Assembly (NCBI GenBank): GCA_016712345.1
Contig: JADJRH010000001.1
Span: 3,720,001-3,784,000 of the forward strand
Direction of reading: 5' to 3'
Length of the DNA: 64,000 nucleotides
From: Polyangiaceae bacterium
Lineage (GTDB): Bacteria > Myxococcota_A > Polyangia > Polyangiales > Polyangiaceae
The notes below the pieces were generated by a model, which was not told the DNA's origin, did no database searches, and saw only the letters and a list, made by a program, of their open reading frames with translations. A program made the position numbers and the translations under genes. Positions within the stretch are counted from its first letter, which is position 1; every line of letters begins with the position of its first letter. Below, one piece after another: positions 1-8,423 of this stretch.

Positions 1-114
1 ACAACACGGCCCGTACTATCCATCCATCGGCCCCAAAATTGAAGCAGCCAGCCCGCGTGGACATCGGCGCCGCAATCTTGGGATCGGCACGCGGCGGATG
101 TTACAAGGCAAGCA

Positions 115-1509
115 ATGACATCGGGCGGTTCCAACCTCGCAAGGCCCTACATTTTTCGAGACCCCGTGCACGGGGACATTGCGTTTGCGCGCAACGAAGC
201 TGGCAACATGCACTCTCTCATTCGGGAGATTGTCGACAACGAGACCTTCCAGCGATTGCGCGGCATTCGGCAGAACGGCGTCCTCAACCTTGTGTTCCAC
301 GGTGCGGAACACTCCCGTTTCGCGCACTCCCTTGGGGTGGCTCACGTCGCGGGCCAAATGTACGACGCGGCCTGCCTGAACAGCTCCATGGCACCACGCG
401 CGGACGAACGCGCGCTCATTGTCGTTGCGGCGTTGGTGCACGACATCGGTCACGGGCCGTTTTCACACCTGATTGAAGAAGTGCTCGGGAAAAAGCACTT
501 TCACCATGAAACGATGACAGCTCGGTTGCTCGTAGAAGAGGACTCGCCGCTCAGCGCTGTCTTACGAAAACACGATCGCGACTTGCCGGAGAAACTGCTC
601 CCGTTCGTGGACTACAAAAAGCGCACCGAAAACCTGTGGTACCACGCCATCGTGTCGAGCCAGCTCGACGCCGACCGCCTCGACTACACCGCCCGCGACG
701 CGTTGATGGCGGGCATTGTCAGCCACCGCTTCGATCGAAGGCGACTGATCGGCGCACTCTATGTTTGGACAAGAGAAACAGCGCCAACTGGCGGCAAAAT
801 CCAAGAATTGGTGGTCGATGACCGCGCGCTCGACGTCATCGAGAACTACCTTTTCAGTCTCCATCACCTGTACCGGTCGGTGTACTTCCACCACACCGCG
901 AGGGCGGTATCGTGGATGTTAAACGCGGTGCTTCGCAGGGCACGACACCTCGCGAATGACGAGAAGATGCGTTCCGAGCTGTTTGCACCGATCGGTGCGG
1001 AACGCGATCCACTTTGGGCTCTCATTGAGGATGGCAACAAGGTTCCGTTGTCGGAGTACATTCGCTTGGACGAGTCGCACGTGTGGGGCCTGATTCAGCG
1101 TTGGCGGCGGGCCAGCGACACAACGCTCAGCGATCTTTGCAATCGTCTGAAACAGCGCCGTTATCTGAAGGCGATGGATCTCCCCTCGGATTACGAACTC
1201 GTCTCAAAGCTCGTCGAGAGTGCGAAGGAGCGAACGCGCGAAATCAACCCGGAACTCGATGTGGACTCATACGTCCACATCGATCAAATCGACCGCCAAA
1301 CCTACAAACCATATCGGTGGACCAAAGAACGGAGCGGTGACACCGGCGAGAAGCCCATCTTGATCGTGTCCAAGACCGGGGACGTTCGCCCAATCGAACA
1401 AGATGCGGAAACCACGCTCGACTTGCTGGACGCACGCTTCAACGCGAAGCGACTGCTGGTCCTTCCCGAAGTGCGACACCACTTGCAGGAAATAACTGCC
1501 AAGAGGTAA
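115..1509 (+). CDS. HD-domain phosphohydrolase (YwfO/SAMHD1-like, COG1078 type)
   Basis: A 464-residue protein with the metal-binding HD signature: an H-x-R-x-x-H element (HSRFAHSLGVAH, about residues 62-73) followed by VHDIGHGPFSH at about residues 105-115. The order and spacing fit the COG1078/YwfO/SAMHD1 branch, whose members are metal-dependent and often remove triphosphate from dNTPs. The conserved SSQLDADRLDYTARDA segment near residue 180 is also typical of this branch. The ATG at 115 is preceded only by a weak AAGGCA. It is the first gene of an operon; the next start lies 24 bp downstream behind a strong ribosome binding site. Family assignment is firm. The substrate is inferred and could be dNTPs or another nucleotide. 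Confidence 0.88.
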   Translation: MTSGGSNLARPYIFRDPVHGDIAFARNEAGNMHSLIREIVDNETFQRLRGIRQNGVLNLVFHGAEHSRFAHSLGVAHVAGQMYDAACLNSSMAPRADERALIVVAALVHDIGHGPFSHLIEEVLGKKHFHHETMTARLLVEEDSPLSAVLRKHDRDLPEKLLPFVDYKKRTENLWYHAIVSSQLDADRLDYTARDALMAGIVSHRFDRRRLIGALYVWTRETAPTGGKIQELVVDDRALDVIENYLFSLHHLYRSVYFHHTARAVSWMLNAVLRRARHLANDEKMRSELFAPIGAERDPLWALIEDGNKVPLSEYIRLDESHVWGLIQRWRRASDTTLSDLCNRLKQRRYLKAMDLPSDYELVSKLVESAKERTREINPELDVDSYVHIDQIDRQTYKPYRWTKERSGDTGEKPILIVSKTGDVRPIEQDAETTLDLLDARFNAKRLLVLPEVRHHLQEITAKR

Positions 1510-1533
1510 GGAGAACAAAGGAGCAGGTGGAAA

Positions 1534-2055
1534 ATGACGTTCGAGGAGCAATTCAAGCTCGTATCCGTCCTCGCTGTTCTCGCCACCGAAGGCCGCCAAC
1601 TTGAAGGACGCCTCCGCGTGCAGAAGGTCATGTATCTCCTTCAACAGAAGGGAGTTCAAGAACTCGCACCCGTGTTCTTCGAGTACCACCACTACGGTCC
1701 CTTCTCGACTGAAGTGGTCGACATGCTGAACGACGGTGTGCGCTCAAATGTCGTCACGGAAGAACATCAGCGTGACGGGGACTGGAAAAAGTATGTGTAC
1801 AGTCCCAGCGACAAAGCGTCGCGATATGCAGAGAAACTTCAAGAGCCGTCTCGCAAGATCATCGGTGAAGTGTGGCGCGCATGTTCTGACTTGCACTGGC
1901 GCACGTTGGAATTGGCCGCAACCGCCGACTACTTGAGACGAGCAGACGAGATCAGCCTTGAAGACGCGTTTCGAGCTGCCCTTCAGAGAAAACCGGCCTG
2001 CCGTGAGTACGAGACAGACGCTCGCAAACTTCTTGAAACGCTCAATCTAACCTGA
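1534..2055 (+). CDS. YwgA-like / Panacea-type small protein, partner of the HD hydrolase
   Basis: A 173-residue soluble protein with the pattern of YwgA/DUF4065 (Panacea)-like proteins: a basic helix ending in LRVQKVMYLLQ (residues 28-38), then FEYHHYGPFSTEV (about residues 49-61), where the Y-x-x-YGP-[FY]-S motif is the family hallmark. The ATG at 1534 has an excellent AAAGGAG at 1517-1523. In Bacillus subtilis ywfO (HD hydrolase) and ywgA are neighbours, so the same pairing here suggests a conserved functional couple. Panacea proteins act as antitoxins in several systems, but that role here is inference only. The family match is from motif reading and needs a profile search. Confidence 0.6.
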   Translation: MTFEEQFKLVSVLAVLATEGRQLEGRLRVQKVMYLLQQKGVQELAPVFFEYHHYGPFSTEVVDMLNDGVRSNVVTEEHQRDGDWKKYVYSPSDKASRYAEKLQEPSRKIIGEVWRACSDLHWRTLELAATADYLRRADEISLEDAFRAALQRKPACREYETDARKLLETLNLT

Positions 2056-2076
2056 CGCGTCATCGCGCCCCCGCGC

Positions 2077-2712
2077 AGCGTACACATCCCCGCTGCCCCC
2101 CAAAACCGGGGGCAAGCGAACGAACAATCGCTCGCTCCGACTCACACCGCGGGCACTCAGATCTGGCGCGCCTGCCCGCGCACCGAGCGGTCAAAGGCCG
2201 GGCCCCGGCGAGAGCCACCCCCCGCTGCGTACACATCCCCGCTGCCCCCCAAAACCGGGGGCAAGCGAACGAACAATCGCTCGCTCCGACTCACACCGCG
2301 GGCACTCAGATCCGGCGCGCCTGCCCCCGTGCCCGCGTGCCGAGCGGTCAAAGGCCGGGCCGAGGCGAGGGGCCATTGCGTGATCGAGCGGGGCGGCGAG
2401 GGATCCATTGCGCCCTGCGGCGGGGAAGGGGCCCCGTCCGCGGCGCATTGGGTTGGAAGCCGCCCTGCGCAGCGTACACATCCCCGCTGCCCCCCAAAAC
2501 CGGGGGCAAGCGAACGAACAATCGCTCGCTCCGACTCACACCGCGGGCACTCAGATCCGGCGCGCCCTGCCCGCGTGCCCGCGTGCCGAGCGGTCAAAGG
2601 CCGGGCCGAGGCGAGGGGCCATTGCGTGATCGAGCGGGGCGGCGAGGGACCCATTGCGCCCTGCGGCGGGGAAGGGGCCCCGTCCGCGGCGCATTGGGTT
2701 GGAAGCCGCCCC
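2077..2712. repeat. GC-rich direct repeat, three copies (one partial, two full)
   Basis: The block beginning GTACACATCCCCGCTGCC recurs with its TACACAT at 2081, 2230 and 2475. The first copy is partial (spacing 149 bp); the second and third are nearly identical full copies of about 245 bp (about 2226-2468 and 2469-2712), differing at only a few positions such as ggGATCC versus ggGACCC. Since 245 is not a multiple of three, the long open frames seen here on both strands change frame between copies, which argues against coding. Each unit contains GC-rich internal inverted repeats such as CCCC-AAAACC-GGGGG. Confidence 0.9.
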
Positions 2713-2821
2713 GCGAGACACGCAATGGCCCCGACCCCGGCCCGGCCCCTTCCACACCAACTCCCGCCCCGCGCACCACGCCAACCGCGCGCCAACCCCA
2801 CCCACCCGCTCACCGCCCCCT

Positions 2822-2860
2822 GAGCGAGCGATTGTGAGCGAGCGATTTGGGGGCGGCGCG
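2822..2860. repeat. partial inverted copy of the direct-repeat unit
   Basis: GAGCGAGCGATTGT at about 2823-2836 is the exact reverse complement of ACAATCGCTCGCTC inside each upstream repeat unit. It is followed by a second GAGCGAGCGATT and then GGGGGCGG, so the array is closed by an inverted fragment. The surrounding 2713-2911 is otherwise C-rich, low-complexity sequence with no gene seen. Confidence 0.6.
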
Positions 2861-2911
2861 CGAGCGAAGCGAGCGCGGGTGGGGGCAGCTCAAAAACAAC
2901 CCGCCGAACGA

Positions 2912-3907
2912 CTACTGCGATTGACGCAAGTCGCTCGTGCTGCGGATCAGCCCCGAAGACTCCAGAAAATACGAAAGCCCAATCACAACCGTTGTGGGCC
3001 CACGTTCGTCGAGCGCGCGCCGCACGGAGGCCTCCACGGCGAACTCCCGCGCGATGTACCCAAGCCCGCCGCTGATCGCGTGCTGCTCCGCGCCTTGATC
3101 GAAGCGGTACCCGAGCCGAATCGGAAAGCGCTCCGCGATCAGATATTCAGCGCCCGCCATCGCCCGAGCCGTCGGTGTACCCCAACTGTTGAAGTCCGCG
3201 AGCGCGTCGGCCTCGATGGTGAATCCGGCGATGGTGTACCCAAGGCCGCCGCCCAGCGTTGTCGGCAGGATGCCGTTGTTGGGGTACGTGAGATTTTGGC
3301 CGACAGCCGAAAGCGCCAGCCCTTCGGTGGGTCGAAGGGTGAGGCCGACATCAAACGTTGCAGTTTCGAGAAACGGGTGGCGCCCTTCACCGTCGGCGAG
3401 CCCGCCGGAGATCACGCTGTTGCCGAGGATGCCGCCGCCGAGCTGCGTCGCTCGGATGTAACGACCGCCGGCGCCGATGAGAAACTTGTCGCTGATGGGG
3501 TACGCAAGCGCGAAGCGCACGTCGAGCGAGGTGCGATCGAGCCCGTCGGGATCCGCAAACGAGCCGACAACGCTCACGCCGCCGGCGAGCTTGTTGGTGA
3601 CCGAGTCCATCACCACGGCGCCGTACGCTTGGCGCGCGGCCTCGGGCATGAGCTGAACGAGCCCTTGAATGTGATAGGCGCGCGTCTCGGCGAGGTTCGC
3701 GGGGTTTAAGAAGACAGAGGTGGTGCCGTATCCCCACGCCCGCATGGCACCGCCGAGCGCGGCACTGCGAGCGGTTTCGTTTTCGCCCTCGTTGGTGCGA
3801 AGAGGCGTGGGCAGCGCCGACTGCGCTGTGGCGCGCTGCGGCAAGATCAAGGAGGCTGCCAGGGCAAACACCCCGGCGAAGCAGGCGCGACGCGCACCGG
3901 CCCGCAT
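2912..3907 (-). CDS. outer-membrane beta-barrel protein (PorV/TraF-like)
   Basis: From the ATG at 3907 the product is 331 residues with a clear Sec signal peptide (MRAGARRACFAGVFALAASL, ending about ATAQS). The mature protein starts with a motif common in PorV/UPF0164/TraF-like barrels: an AARSAALGGAMRA-like segment, then TTSVFLNPANLAE. Alternating strands rich in Gly and aromatic residues follow to the C terminus. The frame stays open upstream to 4288, but that extension is Arg/Pro-rich and unlike a mature protein, and it would bury the signal peptide. No convincing ribosome binding site marks any start, so starts at 3959 or 3987 remain possible. Function is unknown; such barrels serve lipid uptake or secretion. 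Confidence 0.7.
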   Translation of the reverse strand: MRAGARRACFAGVFALAASLILPQRATAQSALPTPLRTNEGENETARSAALGGAMRAWGYGTTSVFLNPANLAETRAYHIQGLVQLMPEAARQAYGAVVMDSVTNKLAGGVSVVGSFADPDGLDRTSLDVRFALAYPISDKFLIGAGGRYIRATQLGGGILGNSVISGGLADGEGRHPFLETATFDVGLTLRPTEGLALSAVGQNLTYPNNGILPTTLGGGLGYTIAGFTIEADALADFNSWGTPTARAMAGAEYLIAERFPIRLGYRFDQGAEQHAISGGLGYIAREFAVEASVRRALDERGPTTVVIGLSYFLESSGLIRSTSDLRQSQ

Positions 3908-4769
3908 GTTGAACCGGGCAACGGCGCGGGATCCTGGTTCGGTAGGCGCGCTCGACATCGACGGGCGCATACCTGAGGGGCTGAACATGGGCCAAGTTCG
4001 AGAAGGCGGGATTGTGCTTGGCGGCGTTTCGGCCCCCCCATAACGAGGGGCGGACCGCTCTGGAAAAGGCGAACGAGGGGGCGGACCGAGCTGGAAAGGG
4101 CGCTCCCAGCCAAAAATGGGGCAAATAGCCCCGGTCGCCGCGTTCTTGCTCGGTTCGCGGCATCCGCCCAACTTCGGCCGAACCGCTGGATCCTGCGAGT
4201 ACGAGCACTCTTGACCCGCCCTCAAATGCCGGGGGGTGGGCTTCCGGCTCGCCAAGACCGTCCGCGCGGCCGAACGCCGACGTGTCAAAAAGGTGCCAAA
4301 ACCAGGTCAAGTGGAAAATTTGTTTAATAAAATCAGGTAAATAAATAATCCCCCCGGTCGGGTATTGTCGCGGGCGCAAGGCCGGTGCTAGCTCCTTTCT
4401 CCCGCGGACGAACGCGTTGTGCGTACCTTCCGCGGGTCTGAGTGCCCCCGCTAACAGCATGGCAAAACCCCCCTCGAACCTGGCCACCGGATGCAAGCGA
4501 AACCCGACGGGAACGGTGTTTCGCCCAGCCGGTTTATCCCCCTGGCCCTCTCCTCCGCCCAGACGTTGCGGGGGACAAGCTCCAGGGGATCAACCAGATG
4601 GTGGACGACCTGTGGAAAGTTCGTGGGACAAATTGGGGCAACTTCTAGAATTGACCTAAAATCCGTAGGTTAGGCGTGGGCCCGCGGTTTTGGGGCCTGT
4701 GGAAAACCTGGGGAGGCAACGGGCGCTCTCGCGCTCAACGGCTTTTTTTTGCGTGAAGACGAACGACGA
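3908..4769. other. long intergenic region upstream of dnaA
   Basis: About 860 bp with no convincing gene. It holds a short direct repeat at about 4042-4100 (AACGAGGGGCGGACCG and a near copy about 36 bp later), then an AT-rich stretch and DnaA-box-like motifs described separately. Confidence 0.6.
4309..4706. other. candidate chromosomal origin (oriC) next to dnaA
   Basis: A 43-bp AT-rich island at about 4309-4350 (including TTTAATAAAATCAGG and AAATAAATAATC) stands out in GC-rich surroundings and could serve as an unwinding element. Between it and dnaA lie DnaA-box-like nonamers: TGTGGAAAA at 4698-4706 (reverse TTTTCCACA), TGTGGAAAG at 4611-4619, and the weaker TTATCCCCC at 4534-4542. None is the perfect TTATCCACA. 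An origin beside dnaA is common in bacteria, but the box density is modest. Confidence 0.4.
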
Positions 4770-6233
4770 ATGAACGACCTGAGAACAGATGGACAGGCTG
4801 CGTTTGAAAAGGCGATTGCGGAGACGCGCGTCCTTTCGCCGGCAACGTTCGATCAATGGTTCGGGGGAGTGCAATTTGATGACTTGACAGACGGCGTTCT
4901 TTCACTCCGCGCCCGGAACGAATTTGTTCTTGAGTGGGTGCGGGACAATTTTTTGCCGGCCATCTCCGAGAAAATCCGTTTTTACACGGGCTGGAGTGTG
5001 CAAACGCGCTGGACGCTCGATCCAAAGCTCGATCGACCGATCTCGGTGGCAGTGGCAGCGGCTCCCATTCGGCCTCGACCTCTTTTGTTGCGTCCTTCGT
5101 CGGCACCTCCTCCGCTCGCAACTCCGGCGGCTGCGGCACCGGCAGCCCCGGTTGCACCGCGGCCCACGTTGGTGTTGGTTCCGCCGCACGATCCAAAGGC
5201 GAACGTGAGGACGGCCGAAGATCTCAACCCGAAACACACGTTTGGGACGTTTGTTGTGGGCCCGTCAAATCAGCTCGCCCACGCGGCGGCGGTGGCTGCG
5301 GCGGGCGGTGCGGGTCGCCGTTACAATCCGCTTTTTATCTGCGGTGGAACAGGCCTCGGCAAAACCCACTTGATGCACGCGATTGCTCATCGGGTGCGTG
5401 AAGAGCGGCCGGCCGCGCGGATCATTTACGTGTCGGCTGAGGTGTTCACGAACGATTTTATCGCCGCGATCCAGCACCACAAGATGGATGAGTTTCGCGC
5501 GCGGTATCGAACGGCGTGCGATCTGCTGCTTGTCGACGACATTCAATTTTTGGCGGGGCGCGAGCAAACGCAGGAAGAGTTTTTTCATACGTTCAACGCG
5601 CTTCATTCATCCGATCGACAGATCGTTGTGACGAGCGACAAATATCCGCAGAACTTGGAGCGAATGGCCGACCGTTTGGTGTCGCGCTTTTCGTGGGGAT
5701 TGGTCGCCGATATTCAGGTGCCCGAGCTTGAAACGCGCGTGGCGATCGTTCGGCACAAAGCCGCTCAGGAAGCGATCACGTTGGGCGATGAGGTGGCGCT
5801 GTTTCTCGCGCAGACGATTTCATCCAACGTGCGCGAGCTTGAAGGAACGCTGATTCGGCTCGCTGCAAAAAGCTCGCTCACGGGTCAGCCGGTGGATCTG
5901 GCGTTTGCGCGCGGCGAGGTGAACACGTCGCTGCTTCGAACGGATCTGATGAGCGTTGAAGATATTCAGCGCGCGGTGTGCCATCACTTTCATCTGCGTT
6001 CGATCGATCTCACAAGCAAAGACAGGCACAAGAGCATCGCGTTCGCGCGGCACGTGGCGATGTACCTTTGCAAGCAGCGGCTGAAGTGTTCGTTCCCCGA
6101 GATCGGGCGCGCGTTCGGCAACCGCGATCACACGACGGTGATGAGCGCGGTGCGAAAGATCGAGGCGCAGCGCGAGAGCGATCCGCAGGTGCGGGCGCAC
6201 ATTGAGGCGCTGGAGCGCAAGTTGGCGGAGTAG
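4770..6233 (+). CDS. dnaA: chromosomal replication initiator protein DnaA
   Basis: The 487-residue product is full length for DnaA. Domain I (about residues 8-75, with TFDQWFGGVQF) is followed by a Pro/Ala-rich linker to about residue 140. The AAA+ core has Walker A GGTGLGKTH at about residues 192-200 and Walker B LLLVDDIQFL at about 252-261. The C-terminal DNA-binding domain carries the DnaA signature DHTTVMSAVRKIE at about residue 453. The ATG at 4770 was preferred over an in-frame TTG at 4749, which would add seven residues; neither has a strong Shine-Dalgarno. DnaA binds ATP, opens oriC and loads helicase. dnaN does not follow; the next gene is convergent. Confidence 0.97.
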   Translation: MNDLRTDGQAAFEKAIAETRVLSPATFDQWFGGVQFDDLTDGVLSLRARNEFVLEWVRDNFLPAISEKIRFYTGWSVQTRWTLDPKLDRPISVAVAAAPIRPRPLLLRPSSAPPPLATPAAAAPAAPVAPRPTLVLVPPHDPKANVRTAEDLNPKHTFGTFVVGPSNQLAHAAAVAAAGGAGRRYNPLFICGGTGLGKTHLMHAIAHRVREERPAARIIYVSAEVFTNDFIAAIQHHKMDEFRARYRTACDLLLVDDIQFLAGREQTQEEFFHTFNALHSSDRQIVVTSDKYPQNLERMADRLVSRFSWGLVADIQVPELETRVAIVRHKAAQEAITLGDEVALFLAQTISSNVRELEGTLIRLAAKSSLTGQPVDLAFARGEVNTSLLRTDLMSVEDIQRAVCHHFHLRSIDLTSKDRHKSIAFARHVAMYLCKQRLKCSFPEIGRAFGNRDHTTVMSAVRKIEAQRESDPQVRAHIEALERKLAE

Positions 6234-6284
6234 ACCGCCACGCAACGGGATCTGACATTCATTGCAGCCCGATAAACAAAGAAA

Positions 6285-6315
6285 CTCCGTGTTCCTCTGT
6301 GTCCTCCGTGGCTCC
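6285..6315. repeat. CTCTGTG/CTCCGTG-type dispersed intergenic repeat
   Basis: The segment CTCCGTGTTCCTCTGTG followed by TCCTCCGTGGCTCC has a quasi-6-to-9-base periodicity. Read on the minus strand it gives the spurious peptide ATEDTEEHG. This family of sequence is familiar in many unrelated bacterial genomes and is commonly mis-annotated as tiny hypothetical proteins. Only one copy is present in this window, so its repetitive nature here rests on recognition from other genomes. Confidence 0.5.
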
Positions 6316-6721
6316 TAGGTAACTTCCCTTTAGCGGAACGTTCTGCAAGGCACGGATCCAGTCTTGTCGAGACGTTTGGGACACCCTTGCCCGTCGCCAA
6401 GCGGAAAAGCGAACAGCGTGGCGCGTCGGGTTCTCCAGATGGAGTTCTGTGGCGAGCGCAGCCACGACGAAAACGAGAGACCGGCGAGACCGGTGGATGG
6501 CGACGTGATGGACATCTCAAGTCGCCGGACCTCCCAGAACGGGCTCTTTTCTGCTGCATCGACAACTCAACCGCAACGAGTTACTCGCCGTTCGAATGAG
6601 GCGCATGCGCCGCTGGGGAACTCCGTGTTGAAGTTGACGCGACAGTAGGCAGAGCGTTTCAGACTGGCGCGCACGGAGCGGCGTTGCGCGGCGAAACCCC
6701 TCGGCGCGCCGGTTCGTTGTT

Positions 6722-6729
6722 GTGTGTAC
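6722..6729. repeat. intergenic GTGTACAC palindrome
   Basis: An exact 8-bp palindrome, one of 20 in the window. It lies 8 bp beyond the stop of the minus-strand thioredoxin/NHL gene. Confidence 0.9.
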
Positions 6730-6736
6730 ACACGCG

Positions 6737-8383
6737 CTATTGGGGCGCTGTTACGCCTCGAAGCGTGATCGGTTCGGGTGTGCCCGTGCCTTTGTTGGGT
6801 ACACGCAGCAGCCGATGGTGATTGGTGTCGGCCACAACGAGATCGCCGCCGATAAACGCAATGCCCGCAGGCTCGTCGAGAACCTTGTCGTCGCGCCCAC
6901 CGAAAAGCGTTTTGGTGGCGCCGGTCGCAGGGTCCACGCGTTTGACCTTGGAGTTGTACGAGTCGGCAACAAAGACGGCGCCGTCGCCGAAGGTGATGCC
7001 AATGGGGTGTTGAAGGCGGGCCTTTTCACGATCACCGTCGACATCACCGAACACAAACAGATCTTTGCCGACGACCGTGTGTACACTTTCTTTGGCGATG
7101 TCGATCGCGCGCACGCTGGAGGTTTCACTGTCGAGAACGAAGAGGCGGCGCGTGTCTTTGTCAAAAGCGAGTCCGCTCGGTTGGGCGAACGACGCTTCAA
7201 AAAGGCCGCCGTCGACGCGCGCTTCGTGGCCGTTGCCGGCGTACAGGCGAAGCGTGCCGTCGCTCGGTTGAAAGAGCGCAATTTGATGCGAACCGGCGAG
7301 CGCAACGACGAGTTGGTCATCCACGTTTGCGAGATCCCACGGTGAACGCAGCGCCACATCGGTGCCTTTGACGGCGCGCGACGAGCGAAGATAGCCGCCG
7401 AGTTCACCGGTTCCGGCCACGGTTGTGACCGTTTTTGAAGTGAGACTGAGCCTGCGAACGGCGTGGCTGTTGGTGTCGGCGACGTAGAGGTACTCGCGCA
7501 CTTCTGCGAGGCCCTGCGGCCGGTTGAACGTGGCCGCCTCAAACGCCCCGTCGGTTTTGCCAGGCTCGCCGGTGCCGGCGATCGCATCGATCTTTCCTTC
7601 TTTGTCGAGGACGATCACCCGATTGTGGCCGGTGTCGGCAACGGCCATTCCGCCGTTTTTGAGGCCGATCACTTTGCCCGGATAGCGAAGGACGCCCGCG
7701 GTTTCTTTTTCGGGTCGAAGCGCGTCGAGCGGCTGGTAGCGAAGTGTACCTTTGTCGGCGCCTTCACGGAGCGCGGCGCGCACCACCGATGCGAGTTCGG
7801 CAAAGTCGGGCTCACCGGGGCTGCCCCAAATGGCTTTGCCGTTCACGTCGAGCACGGCAACCGTGGGCCAAGCGCTCACGCCCCACGCTCGCCAAACGCT
7901 CATGTCGCCGTCAGAGGCAACAGGGTGCGCAATGCGGTTGTCGAGAACAATGTCGACGAGCCTTTCGGCGTCGGCTTCTTCGTCGAACTTGGGCGAATGG
8001 ACGCCCACAACAACGAGGGGCAGGCCGCGAAATGTGTCTTCGAGCTTTTGAAGCGTGGGCAACGTTTGGAGGCAGTTGATGCAGCAGCTTGTCCAAAAAT
8101 CGACGATGACAACGCGACCGCGAAGGTCTTCCAGGGTGAGCGGACGGCTGACGTTGAGCCATTGAGTTGCGCCTTGAAAACCCGGCACATCAATGCGCTC
8201 GGAGTCCTCGGGCAGCGACGCAATTTCACCCTCGGGAATGGGCGGCGGCGGTGGGTTTGTGTTCGGCGCGGTGGACGCGGGTTGCGCCTTTGGATCCACG
8301 GCGGGACCGGTGGGTACACATGCAGCGAGCGTTGTTGAAAGGAGCAGGGTCGCGAAGTGCTTTCGACGAATTGGGCGGGTCAC
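6737..8383 (-). CDS. thioredoxin-fold / NHL-repeat lipoprotein (NHLRC2-like)
   Basis: From the GTG at 8383 the product is 548 residues. A lipoprotein signal (RRKHFATLLLSTTLAAC) leads to a Pro-rich linker. A thioredoxin-like domain follows with VIVDFWTSCCINCLQTLP; the redox motif CCINC is the one seen in animal NHLRC2. Six or so NHL propeller repeats follow (for example VADTGHNRVIVL, VADTNSHAVRRL, VADSYNSKVKRV). The frame is open further upstream but overlaps the preceding gene, and the lipobox supports this start. It lies 40 bp downstream of the kinase gene and is probably the last gene of the grpE-dnaK operon. It may be a periplasmic, membrane-anchored thiol-redox protein; the substrate is unknown. 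Confidence 0.85.
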   Translation of the reverse strand: MTRPIRRKHFATLLLSTTLAACVPTGPAVDPKAQPASTAPNTNPPPPPIPEGEIASLPEDSERIDVPGFQGATQWLNVSRPLTLEDLRGRVVIVDFWTSCCINCLQTLPTLQKLEDTFRGLPLVVVGVHSPKFDEEADAERLVDIVLDNRIAHPVASDGDMSVWRAWGVSAWPTVAVLDVNGKAIWGSPGEPDFAELASVVRAALREGADKGTLRYQPLDALRPEKETAGVLRYPGKVIGLKNGGMAVADTGHNRVIVLDKEGKIDAIAGTGEPGKTDGAFEAATFNRPQGLAEVREYLYVADTNSHAVRRLSLTSKTVTTVAGTGELGGYLRSSRAVKGTDVALRSPWDLANVDDQLVVALAGSHQIALFQPSDGTLRLYAGNGHEARVDGGLFEASFAQPSGLAFDKDTRRLFVLDSETSSVRAIDIAKESVHTVVGKDLFVFGDVDGDREKARLQHPIGITFGDGAVFVADSYNSKVKRVDPATGATKTLFGGRDDKVLDEPAGIAFIGGDLVVADTNHHRLLRVPNKGTGTPEPITLRGVTAPQ

Positions 8384-8423
8384 AAACGTCCCTACGCGCG
8401 GCGGCGCGACCGGTTTCCAAAAC

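Larger units (their letters stand above)
6234..6736. other. intergenic region between convergent dnaA and thioredoxin/NHL gene
   Basis: About 500 bp with no credible gene on either strand. It contains the short dispersed repeat at 6285-6315 and a GTGTACAC palindrome at 6722-6729. No clear terminator was seen. Confidence 0.6.

Noticed and set aside
2157..2837. Long open frames on both strands over the GC-rich repeat (up to about 218 residues)
   Set aside because: The repeat period of about 245 bp is not a multiple of three, so repeated units appear in different frames; composition is Arg/Pro/Gly-biased and no domain is seen.
3908..4288. N-terminal extension of the outer-membrane barrel gene
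   Set aside because: It would bury a clear signal peptide, and the added sequence is Arg/Pro-rich without similarity to exported proteins.
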